Below, piece by piece: positions 1 to 9,900 of a DNA stretch of 20,339 nt. The notes beneath the pieces were generated by a model. The model had not been told where the DNA came from and made no database searches. It was given only the letters and a program-made list of their open reading frames with translations. The stretch is from assembly GCA_046297095.1 (NCBI GenBank), contig JBKCNS010000009.1, positions 1-20,339 of the forward strand, given 5' to 3'. Each line of letters opens with the position of its first letter. The stretch's first letter is position 1. Both the position numbers and the translations under genes were made by a program. The DNA is from JBBATK01 sp046297095. GTDB taxonomy: Bacteria; Bacteroidota; Ignavibacteria; Kapaibacteriales; NICIL-2.

Positions 1-542
1 GCCAGTGCCGCTTCACGCAATGTGTTGGGAACCAATTTTAGAAGTTCGTCGGTGGTCTTTGTAATAGTAGGAATCATCAGCACCGCAAGTGCAACCGCAC
101 CGGCATAGGCACTGAAGCGGCCCATGGGCTTCACTACCAAAGCATAGGTAAAAATACCAACGATGATGGAGGGCAAACCGCTCATTACTTCCACTAAGAA
201 GCGCACTACCGAGGCGAATTTATTGCGACCATACTCAGAGAGATACACACCGCAGAGTATACCGACAGGAACACCAATCATTGCCGACATTCCCATCATG
301 ATCAGCGTACCCACAATAGCGTTTGCCATTCCGCCGCCGGGCTCGCCTACGGGCTTGGGCAATTGAGTAAAGAAGTCAAGATTGATAGCGCCTATACCCT
401 CCCGCACGGTATAGAACAGAATGAGCGCAAGAGGAATGAGCGCAAGCACCACGCAGACGGCGCACAGCCCTATCATCACATAGTTCGTGATCTTTCGGCG
501 CAGAATAGTACCGCGGGAAAAATGCAAACGGCGTTGACTCAT
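1..542 (-). CDS. pstA: Phosphate ABC transporter permease PstA (3' part lies beyond the window)
   Basis: One of the two inner-membrane permease subunits of the PstSCAB high-affinity phosphate importer. The ATG at 542-540 opens a frame that runs without a stop to the left edge, giving about 180 residues. After a basic cytoplasmic start (MSQRRLHFSRG) there is a first membrane helix at about residues 21-45, a periplasmic stretch with PKPVGEPGGGM typical of PstA, then further hydrophobic helices containing GVPVGILCGVYLSEYG and VRFLVEVMSGLPSIIVGIF. The last visible residues, NTLREAAL, are the start of the EAA loop that contacts the PstB ATPase, so roughly the last third is missing. Its start overlaps the pstC stop in an ATGA, which indicates translational coupling. 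The identity is secure; the incompleteness is only due to the window edge. Confidence 0.95.
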   Translation of the reverse strand, partial: MSQRRLHFSRGTILRRKITNYVMIGLCAVCVVLALIPLALILFYTVREGIGAINLDFFTQLPKPVGEPGGGMANAIVGTLIMMGMSAMIGVPVGILCGVYLSEYGRNKFASVVRFLVEVMSGLPSIIVGIFTYALVVKPMGRFSAYAGAVALAVLMIPTITKTTDELLKLVPNTLREAAL

Positions 543-1543
543 GAGCGGCCTCCCGTGGATGATCGGCGCGCCACGCTCCATACGAGCAATCGCGCAAGCA
601 TGTTCACAACAAAGGTGGTAATTAGAAGCACCAAGCCTACTTCGATAAGTGCGCTGGTGTACATTTCCGTGGTGGCTTCCGTGAACTCGTTGGCGATTAC
701 GGATGCCATGGTATATGCGGGCTGCAAAATGCTGGAACTGATCTGCGGCGAGTTACCAATCACAAGCGTCACAGCCATGGTCTCTCCTAATGCGCGGCCC
801 AGTCCAAGAATGATTGCGCCAAGAATTCCCCAGCGAGCATTTGCAAGTACAATCTTTATGGCTTCCCATTTCGTGGAGCCCAGTGCCAGAGCGGCTTCCC
901 GCTGAGACATCGGTATAGATAACATCACATCGCGAGAAATACTTGTGATAATAGGAAGTATCATTACCACCAGAATACACGAGGCGCTAAGCATGCTTGG
1001 GCCCATAGCCGGGCCTGCAAGAAATGGAATTGTGTCGCCGAATTTCTCGGAGAGCGGCATGGCCACATGCTCCTGAATGTACGGCACCATCACAAAGATT
1101 CCCCACACGCCGTATACGATACTTGGAATAGCTGCCAGCGTTTCCACAAGAAAGGAGAGCACAGTGCGCATGGTCTGCCCTGATACTTCTACCAGGAACA
1201 CTGCAATGCCTAAGCTTAGCGGCAAGGCTAGCAGTAATCCCAGCAACGACGAGACCACGGTGCCGTACATGAAGGTAGCAGCGCCGTACTCTTCGTTCAC
1301 CGGATCCCAGACCTTTGATGTCAAAAACGACGAGCCGAATTTGTTAATCGATAGTTGCGAGCTGGAAACTAACTGGCCTATCAGTCCGGCAATAACCAGC
1401 ACAATTAGTATGGCTGCGAAGGCACAGAGTGCAAAAAACACGCCGTCGCCCACGCTGCTCTTGGCTTTTGCTACAAGAGTACGTATCTCCGACGGCACGG
1501 CAGCACCTGCGGGCGCGCCCTGTACTGTGTTTGGTGTTTCCAT
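539..1543 (-). CDS. pstC: Phosphate ABC transporter permease PstC
   Basis: Inner-membrane permease partner of PstA in the phosphate importer. The ATG at 1543 gives 334 residues, normal for PstC. A TTG in the same frame at 1573 would add ten residues; the ATG is preferred because it is the stronger codon, although neither has a good Shine-Dalgarno. Visible features are a first helix near residues 33-60, the PstC-type stretch FLTSKVWDPVNEEYGAA, the LPLSLGIAVFLVEVSG helix, AAIPSIVYGVWG, and the EAA loop at about residues 213-250 (REAALALGSTKWEAIK, then GLGRALGETMAV). It overlaps pstA by 4 nt. The gene directly upstream on the same strand is an OmpA-family gene rather than the usual pstS, so the phosphate-binding protein must be encoded elsewhere. 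No convincing Pho box was seen in the 183 bp before it. Confidence 0.95.
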   Translation of the reverse strand: METPNTVQGAPAGAAVPSEIRTLVAKAKSSVGDGVFFALCAFAAILIVLVIAGLIGQLVSSSQLSINKFGSSFLTSKVWDPVNEEYGAATFMYGTVVSSLLGLLLALPLSLGIAVFLVEVSGQTMRTVLSFLVETLAAIPSIVYGVWGIFVMVPYIQEHVAMPLSEKFGDTIPFLAGPAMGPSMLSASCILVVMILPIITSISRDVMLSIPMSQREAALALGSTKWEAIKIVLANARWGILGAIILGLGRALGETMAVTLVIGNSPQISSSILQPAYTMASVIANEFTEATTEMYTSALIEVGLVLLITTFVVNMLARLLVWSVARRSSTGGRS

Positions 1544-1726
1544 AACGCTGCAAAATAGCGAAGTTTCGGCCAAGCATTGCCCCGAGCCGGCGGCGTTATC
1601 GTTTCATAAAATCAGGAATACTCATGGGACCCGGTATGTGTTTCACCGCAGAACATGAAGTACCGTGAGATACCCAAAACATCAAAAAACACAGCAATGC
1701 CGTTGCGCTAGGATAGTTCACGCCTT

Positions 1727-3979
1727 CTACTCTACGGGCGTTTCCACCACGATGTTCACTGTTCTGTTGTACATGCGCCCTTCGGGGTAATTGTTGTCGT
1801 ATAATTCCTGCTCCTTTCCAAAACCTTTGGCGTTCTTCAGCGGTACGTTTAGTGCCTTGGCTGTGTACTCCGCACGCTTGGTACTAAGCATCATGTTGTA
1901 GTCGGCACTACCCGAGCGGTCTGTGTGACCGTTGATGGTAAATGTGGATTTGGGCGTGGAATGCTCGCGTATGTATTGCAACATAGACTGATGCGCCGCC
2001 GTGTGCGTATAGGTACCGAAGTCGTATAGAATAAGCGAGTATTTATCGATGTATTTGTTGTTGATCTTCTCGCGATCCTGCCGTGTAACAAGCTCCACGG
2101 GGAATGTCTGGCGCATGGTACGAACGCTATCGAGTTTGTCTTTGACGTCGAAACGTATGCGCACCGATTGCAAGTCTCTGGGAGCCCGCGACAGATCTCG
2201 GTTTACATCCCATTCCAGACGTTCCTCCGGCATGGTGGTTCCTTGCAGTGCTATGCGTACGGTGTCGTTGAGCTCACTGCGTACCGACCATTCCTTCACA
2301 CCCACCGACGATCGCACCTTCGGGTAGAAGCGCAACGAGCTTACAGATTCGGCGCGCAGTATAGTGTCCAGCAATACCACGTTCTTGAAGATCTCGGGAT
2401 CGTTGGAGCTCATTTCTACGCGGCGATTCTCGTCTATACCATCCTGGCTCTTGGCGCTGGAGGGTACGTTCGGTAAATTCTGTGCGCGCACTTTGATACG
2501 CGAAGGATCGATCTTCCATACTTGCTCAAAGTATGCTTTCACATTGTCGGCTCGCGATTTAGACAGCGCCGTGTTCGACTTCTCCGCACCCATATCTTGA
2601 TTGCATCCGGTAAGCGTAAGCACTGCCTGCGGGCGGTCTGTCATGCGGCGGCCCACGATATTCAGCACCTGCCTATACAACTCCAGCGCTGTGCTCTTGC
2701 GAACGTCGTTCACCGCAAAGCCGGTTGCAGTCTCGCTTCTCAAGCGCACGTATCTCTGGGGCAAGGCATCGCTGTTTTCGTCGAAGAACACATAGGGCAA
2801 CAGCGGCTGAATGGTAAGTGCCACTACTTCCTCGATGCGCACGGTAAAAATATCCTTCTCTGCACCGGAAGTATCGGTGGCTTTAAGGGTCATGCTAGCT
2901 TCGAAGAAATACGGCCGCTTCTCGGGTAGTGTTTTGGTGTACCACTCCCATCGCTCGGTGAATACCGTCACGATGTTGTTACCCGATTCAATCTCTTCCG
3001 TTACGGTGGAATCGCGCGTGCGCTCGATAGTGATGGCCGTGATGTCGTACGATTTCTCTACCACTGTGTCGCGGTGCAACACCGTATCGTAGCGCATGAT
3101 CGGCGGCTCTATAGGATTATACCGAAGCGACACACCTGCTTGTACGCCGGACACCCGCCAGTCTATAGAGGAACTAAGGCGCGGTATCATTGCCGTGAAG
3201 CGCAGCTCCGGAGAGAGCAGTACTGTGCGGTGCTTTGCCACGGGGATATCATAGCGCAGCGCAATGCCGGCCATAGGATACAAAAGCGGCGCATCGGGTA
3301 TGGCTTGATCGTTGAATGCATTGCGCGAACGAAGTCCGGTAGAAAACACGCCGGACTGATCGTCGGCGAGTTGCTCCACCTGATCGAACTTTCGGCTCAC
3401 GGCCACGCACAGCGGCAGCGACGGCATCAGGGACAAGCCATCCACAAGCTCCACCACAAACTGCGGTTCTACAAAGATGTTGGCAATTGATGCGTTGATG
3501 CGATGGTCGATACGTGCTTGCTCTGTACCGGTGGGCGTGGTGATCGTTGTGCGTATACTCTGCTCGCGCGCACTCAGCTCGGCGCCAAGCGATGTATATC
3601 CAATGCGTAGTCCGGCGCTCATGCCCGGCTGCAGTATATACTCGCCAAGCACACCCAGGTGAATTCCAACACCGCTGCCGCCGGTAAAAGTTGGGCAGCA
3701 ATTCGGATAGCCGGGTATCTTCTGAAAATTCGCCGTGTGAATATTCATGCCGCCCAGCACGAAGCCGCCAAAGCTGTAGGGCAAGTGCGTACGCGTGCTC
3801 TGCGACGGTGCAGCCTGCTCCGCTTCCGTGGGCAATTGCTGCGCAATCACGGAGCCGGTGCCCACACATTGAACTGTTAGGTACACACACAGCAGCAGAG
3901 CTGCGCGAGCCGCGAGCGAAGCAATGCGGCTCGCGTCTAGAGAGAAACATCTCCCTGAACGAATGTTGTCAGTACTCAC
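1727..3979 (-). CDS. OmpA-family outer-membrane protein with two OmpA C-terminal domains
   Basis: A 750-residue envelope protein that probably ties the outer membrane to peptidoglycan. The start is a GTG at 3979, overlapping the stop of the giant upstream gene (GTGA) and preceded by GGAG eight nt away, which supports this start. Residues 1-46 form a long signal peptide ending GSVIA|QQ. About residues 60-290 alternate as beta-strands with aromatic ends, as in a barrel or barrel-like domain. Residues about 300-395 are rich in DT/TV repeats. A first OmpA-like domain spans about 396-525: it lacks the HTD motif (LTGCNQD instead) but keeps LSKSRADNV and NRRVEM. After an Ig-like linker, a canonical OmpA domain covers about 650-750, with INGHTDRSGSADYN, LSTKRAEYT and NRTVNIVVE. 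The second domain should bind diaminopimelate-type peptidoglycan; the first may be degenerate. Coupled translation suggests partnership with the giant secreted protein. Confidence 0.85.
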   Translation of the reverse strand: MSTDNIRSGRCFSLDASRIASLAARAALLLCVYLTVQCVGTGSVIAQQLPTEAEQAAPSQSTRTHLPYSFGGFVLGGMNIHTANFQKIPGYPNCCPTFTGGSGVGIHLGVLGEYILQPGMSAGLRIGYTSLGAELSAREQSIRTTITTPTGTEQARIDHRINASIANIFVEPQFVVELVDGLSLMPSLPLCVAVSRKFDQVEQLADDQSGVFSTGLRSRNAFNDQAIPDAPLLYPMAGIALRYDIPVAKHRTVLLSPELRFTAMIPRLSSSIDWRVSGVQAGVSLRYNPIEPPIMRYDTVLHRDTVVEKSYDITAITIERTRDSTVTEEIESGNNIVTVFTERWEWYTKTLPEKRPYFFEASMTLKATDTSGAEKDIFTVRIEEVVALTIQPLLPYVFFDENSDALPQRYVRLRSETATGFAVNDVRKSTALELYRQVLNIVGRRMTDRPQAVLTLTGCNQDMGAEKSNTALSKSRADNVKAYFEQVWKIDPSRIKVRAQNLPNVPSSAKSQDGIDENRRVEMSSNDPEIFKNVVLLDTILRAESVSSLRFYPKVRSSVGVKEWSVRSELNDTVRIALQGTTMPEERLEWDVNRDLSRAPRDLQSVRIRFDVKDKLDSVRTMRQTFPVELVTRQDREKINNKYIDKYSLILYDFGTYTHTAAHQSMLQYIREHSTPKSTFTINGHTDRSGSADYNMMLSTKRAEYTAKALNVPLKNAKGFGKEQELYDNNYPEGRMYNRTVNIVVETPVE

Positions 3980-6900
3980 TTATGGATCTCCAATCGGTGA
4001 GAACGGCGCTGTGTTTGTGTTTGCAGAACTACTTGATACACTCCGCTGGGAATATCGGCAACAGGCACGGTTACCGACCATTCCTCGGCCGGCGGCATTC
4101 CCTGATACACCACACGATGCGTGCGTCCCAGAACATCCACCAGGATCACGCTCACCGGAGCGCGCTCTGCCGTGGTGAATGCCAAGGTAACATCATCGCT
4201 TGCGGGATTCGGATACACCGCGCGTACTGCGGTGGGTGCAGAGCGATCCATTAAGCGTGTGTCGCCGTCGTGGCAATGCCCGCCAATAGTAACGCGGCCG
4301 CCACGACCTATTAGATCCGTGATACCGCGAGAGTTGTAAATGTCTCTGAACTCTACTGTGCACACCGTATCGTTTCCGAGTGCGGCTTGCATCTTTAGTG
4401 TAGCAATTGCTTTGTCGGTGCCATTGATAGGATTCGTAACAATGCGGCATGTGCGCCATATGCCATCTTCGGCGGTACTCTGTAGTGTGGCATTCTCCAC
4501 ACCCAAGAGTTGCATCATGGTAACATTCCAACGAAGATCGATGCGAATACTCTCGACGCCGCTCAGCTTCACACCGCGCGGATCGGAAAGAAGAATTGGC
4601 AGCAAGAATTCATCCCCAATCATCACAGTAGTATCCGGTGTTGTGAGCTCGGCATTGCCGCGTATCTGCGCCGCTACTTCCAGCTGCACCGCACGAACAC
4701 AGGGATTCATGAAGGTGAGCGTTTCCTTGATAGCACCAACGGAGTCCGGAATGTTCAGTGTGACATACGCCACCGATGTACTGCCCGGCAGAATAGGATA
4801 CGGAACAATGGAGTCGATCACCGCATACTTTCCGGCCAGAGGCAGAGAAACAGTTTGCGGCATCGTGCCGTAGTTCGTGATTTGTATGGTGCCGCGCGCT
4901 TGGGTGTTGCGATCGACGATTCCCAAATGCAATTGGTTAAACTCCCATCGCACATCCACGGAGTCTTTCATCACACGGAGATTCACCACCGTCTCTTTGT
5001 TCACCATGCTGTCGGTGTTCGACACCATCACCAGCTCTGCCGTGCGCAGTCCGGTGACGCCTTTGGATGTATGCCGCACCAGCACTAAGTGCGTGCCATC
5101 CGGCATCAGTACCATAGCGGTGTCGGTGAGTATGGCAAACTCATCGGCATTTGCTCCGCGCAGATATATGCGACTGATGTCAAGGTCTTCCGCGCCGGTG
5201 TTGGTGATCAACACCGTGGTATCAATGGCGGTGTAACATTGCTCGCTGATGTCCACGCTCAGCAGGGTTTGCAAATGCGCAGGCACCACCGGTGCTACTT
5301 CCACGGTTACATCTAGAGTGTGGGTGTTACCGCAGCTGTCCGTGATACGGAATGTTTCTTTGTAAAAGCCAACGGTGTCGCCGGCAAAGCGCACGTATGC
5401 AGTACCTGTGCCGCCGGCGGCCAATGGATTGGGCGAAACGGAATCGATGGAGAAACGTCCGCGAACGATTGGCGTAGCAAAGCGCATGGGCACCATGCCG
5501 GTGTTGGTCACACCTAGTGGCTGTGTGGTGGACCTGTAGATTTTCTGCTTGGGCAACGCAAAGGTTGCAGTGGCAAAACGAAGATCGGATTTGTTGATGT
5601 TCAAGGTAAAGGGCTGCGTGTATACGCTATCGCGCTCACTGTTTGAATACACGCTGACGCGCGGTGTTAAGCGCTGCGATACCGAGCCGGCACCGGAGGC
5701 ATCAATGCGTAAGTACACGGTGTCTCGGCGGAATGTCATTATGCGCCGCGGGAAGAATCCCAGCACCGTGATGCGAACGCCGGCCGGTTGTTCCACTGTT
5801 ACGGAGTCAATTCGCAGAGTGTCCAGACCGCCGTTATCGATAATAATAAAGGTGTCTTGCGAGACAATACACGGCAAGGTAACCGTGGGCATGGTTCGTA
5901 TGCGAATAAGCGGCCTGGTGGTTTGCACCTGCACTTGCACGCGCAGCTCCTGGCCTTTATCACACTGATCTCGCACAAACAATGTGTCTATAGAAAACGT
6001 ACCGCTCGGCGCTCCGGAGAAGCGCACCGTAGCAGTAGCGGTGCTGCCCACCGGTGTGGGATTGGGCGTGATGGCTGTGATGGTACTCCTACCGCGTGTG
6101 ATAGGCAGGTTCCAAGTGAGCGCAGCCGTGCCCGTATTCCGCAGTCCTACTGTTTGCACTGCGGGCATGTTGGGCTGAATATTATCCAGCACAATGCGAT
6201 TGGTATCCAGTACAAACGACGTTCGTTTCCACGTGCCGCTCAAAGGAATGGTTGTTACTCCGCCGCTGGTGTTTTGCGCATCGGAGCGAATAACCAACGA
6301 AGCGTTTTGCTTGAGGTCGGTGGTGGGTGTGTAGCGAATCACAATGGAATCCACCGCGTTCGATTCCAGCTTCTGCGGCGGCTTGTACCGAATGCTGTAT
6401 TGCTTGAGCGTATCACCAACCAGAGAAATATCGCTGATGGTCATTGCTGTCATACCCGCGTTCGTGACGATGATGGTGGTATCGGTAAACGTTTTGCATG
6501 GCTCGTTGATGATATCAAGCGATGATAATATCACGATGGTGGGTCGCGGCGACATTGTGTATGCACGAAGACGAACCGAGCTAAGGCCGCCGCAGCTGTC
6601 GCGCACCGTATACAATGTATCGTAGGTAGCAGAGGTATCGCCGTTGTTGAAGTTCACGTACACGCGAGCTGTACCGCCCGGCGGTATGGGATTCGGCGAC
6701 ATTGTTACCACCGTGAAGTTGCCCAGCATCACCGGCACAGGAAGAGTCATGGGCACTGTGCCGCGATTGATCAGATTCAGGTACGCATCTACGGATGTGA
6801 AGGGCCGCACGTTGGTCAGCACAAGATTCTGTACAGGGAAGAACAGCACAACCGTATCGCGCTGTCCGGTCACCTTTACATCCAGTATGCCCTTAGATAC

Positions 6901-9900
6901 ATTCGCTGCGCTTGTGTACAAACGCAAATAGGCAGCGCGCTGGCCGGACATCTGCGGCAGATATTGAATGCGGATATTCTTCCAGCCGCCCCGCGTTACC
7001 GTATCCGGCAGCGATGTTACAACACGGAAGAAGGTAGAGTCGTTGCCAACAAATGCCGCACTGTCTATGCTCATTACCCCTGTTCCGATATTCTCTACCC
7101 GTATCACTGTATCGATGGGGCTTAGAGCAGAACAGATGGGTGATACCATAGCGCACTCTTTGGGCGAGGCAGATATTCGTGGCACGCCTATGCCCTCTCC
7201 TGCCAGAAGAATGGTGGCGGGCGATCCCAAGAAGGGATGGAAGAACGCTAGCCGCGCACTTGTGCGGGCTATGCGTGTGGGCGCAAAGCGCAGGGTGATT
7301 ACGCGACTCTCTCCCGGCGCCAGAACAAACGATCCACCGCCGCTCACAATAGAGAACTGCAGAGTGTCCGGACCCAAGATGCGCGTGTTGGTAATATTCA
7401 GCGGGGCCGCCGTTACGTTGCGTATGGTTTGCGAAACCGTAGTGTCCTTGCGGGTTGTAATCTCCACTTTGCCGAAGTCTATTTGCTCCACAAGATTCTC
7501 GGTGGGTGGATTCACCGACTCACCGATGAGCACAAAGCGCAGAGTATCACACAAGGTTACTACCATCATTTCTACTTGCTTAATACCCACCACTTTGGTG
7601 CGCGGTATAAAGCCAAGCTCGTAGGTGAGGCTCTGCCCGGGGTACAAGTACAATCCCACGTTTCTCTTTACAATGCGGAACTCGTCTTTGTTGTAACCCG
7701 ATATGCTTACCGAGTAGATATAGTCCCACGCGGATCCGATGTTCATGATGATCTGATTGATCACCGAATCTTTGGATCCGTTGTTCAGCACCTTGCCAAA
7801 GTTGATGGTGTCTTTCTTCTTGAGTATGGACGTACCAATGGTAAATGGCGACGACGAGATGTCTGACTGTATAGGCGTTGCGGCAAAATCCCACAGCCAA
7901 GCGTTGCCATCGTGCGAGCAAATAATGCTGCGAGAAGAATTCGCCGACATCGCAAGGTGCGATACTTCGTAGCCCTGATGCGGGTTCACGGTGCGCACTA
8001 CTGCGCCGTTCGCCGTGTTCCACACACGTGCTTGTTTATTGGCAAGCACCGTTCCTATTTGATAGCCGGAGTTCGGAGTAATAGCATGCACCATGTCGTT
8101 GATGGTGTTGATGCGCGTCATGGTGGAGTCGATTACATACGAACGCGATCCCGACTGATGATACACACTTACATAGCGGCTGCCCGGTGCGTAGGATAGT
8201 TTCATGACATCACCACCCACGGCAAAGATGTCTGTGAAGCGGCCGGTCTCGGCGCTCGAGGCAACGTTCAGCGATACCACGCTCATGTTGGTAGCAGACG
8301 ATGCACCGACTACCAGAATTCGGGTGTCGTCGTAGTTGTACGTAAGGTCCTTGCCCGAGAGAAAATTGTTGACCGTGATGGTCTTGTACAGCTGGCCTGT
8401 GGCTGTTACATAAATCTGCACAAGGTTGTTGTTGGTAATAGCCACGTACTGACTGTTGTTGCTGAAGGCCGGGCCATATCCCGCGTTGGGTATACGCGTG
8501 ATGAGCTGTGCGGTAAGCACGTTCCACAAGGCCATAGTGCCGTCGGCCGCCAGAGCGCATAGATACACGCCGTTGGGGCTTGCTCGCAAGGTGTTTACCT
8601 TGGAGGCAATGCTACCTAAGTCGTTGAGTGTGCGCACGGTGTCGCGCGTTTGTACGGTGTGCACTACCACACTGCCGTCTTCTCCCAGCGTTGCGGCGTT
8701 TTGATCGTCGTTGAAGAAGCATGCGCTTACCACTGCGCCGCGTGCCGCGTGGCGCAGTAGGTGTTGCTTTTGATGCGCACCCGCAGCGGACCATACGTTC
8801 ACACCGCCAAAAGAATTCGCCGTAACAATCTGCGAGCCATCGGCCGTGTAGCCTGCCCACAGCGAGCGCCACTGGTGGTTGTTTACTTTACCCGTACCGT
8901 CGAATGTTGTGATGCCCGATCCTGTGGATGCATCCCACACCGCGCAGGTACCGGTGTAGCCGCCACCGGTTAGTGATATCTCGCCGGCACTAACCACTCT
9001 CGTGCCTGCCGGATTGAAAGTTGCATAAAAGTGCGCACCGATGTTGCCGTTGTAGCTCCGCACCTCGGCGCCTGAAGTCAACGTGTGTATGCGTGTTACG
9101 CCTTCCTGAAAAGCCGCCACTACTTGATCGTTATTCGAAGGATGAAACTGCACCGAGCTTCCCGGCGAAGGCCGTGCCGCATCGATGGTGTTTACGCGAG
9201 TGTACGACACCGCATTCCAGCCGTTGATACGGCCCACGTTGTCTATAGAGACAATGCGGCTTCCGTCGCCGCTGAAGGCTACGCTGTTCACAAGTGCGGT
9301 GTGGTAATTCATGTTCGCCAGTACGGTGCCATTGCTTGCATCATACACACGCACGGTGTTCGTAATGTTCTGCAGGCCAACAGCAATGCGGGTTCCGGCA
9401 GGGTTTATTGCCGCACAGGTGAAGTTCGTGACGTTGTCGCTAATGGTTCGAATCAGCTGGTAGGTGCTTGCATTCCAGAGCGTGAGCTGTCCGCCCGGCA
9501 TTCCGTTGTGGCACAGTATAATGGTAGAACCATCGGCGCTCCACATTACTGATTGCACCACCTTGCCTCCCGGTGGAGTGAGCGTGGCAAGCGTATCGCC
9601 GGTTTGCAGGTTTACAACATATGCCCTGCGCGTGGACAAGTAGGTGTTGTCCGGTGCCAGCATCACAACTGCTTGTGATGCATTGCTCGGATTGATGGCG
9701 CACATCTTCATGATGCCCGGATGGCCTACCTTAAGGGCTTGCAGCCTATCATTCTGAAACTTGATATGAGAAATGCGAATCTTGTTACCGCCGCCTGTAC
9801 GCTGTGGTGTGCGGAACCATTGCTCGATATTACCGGAGAAATTGTCTGCCATCATGGTCCATGTTTTGCCGTCGTCGAATGTCCATTCGATGCGCATGGA

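Noticed and set aside
363..905. A 180-codon plus-strand frame across pstA/pstC
   Set aside because: It is antisense to two clear permease genes and has no recognisable protein features.
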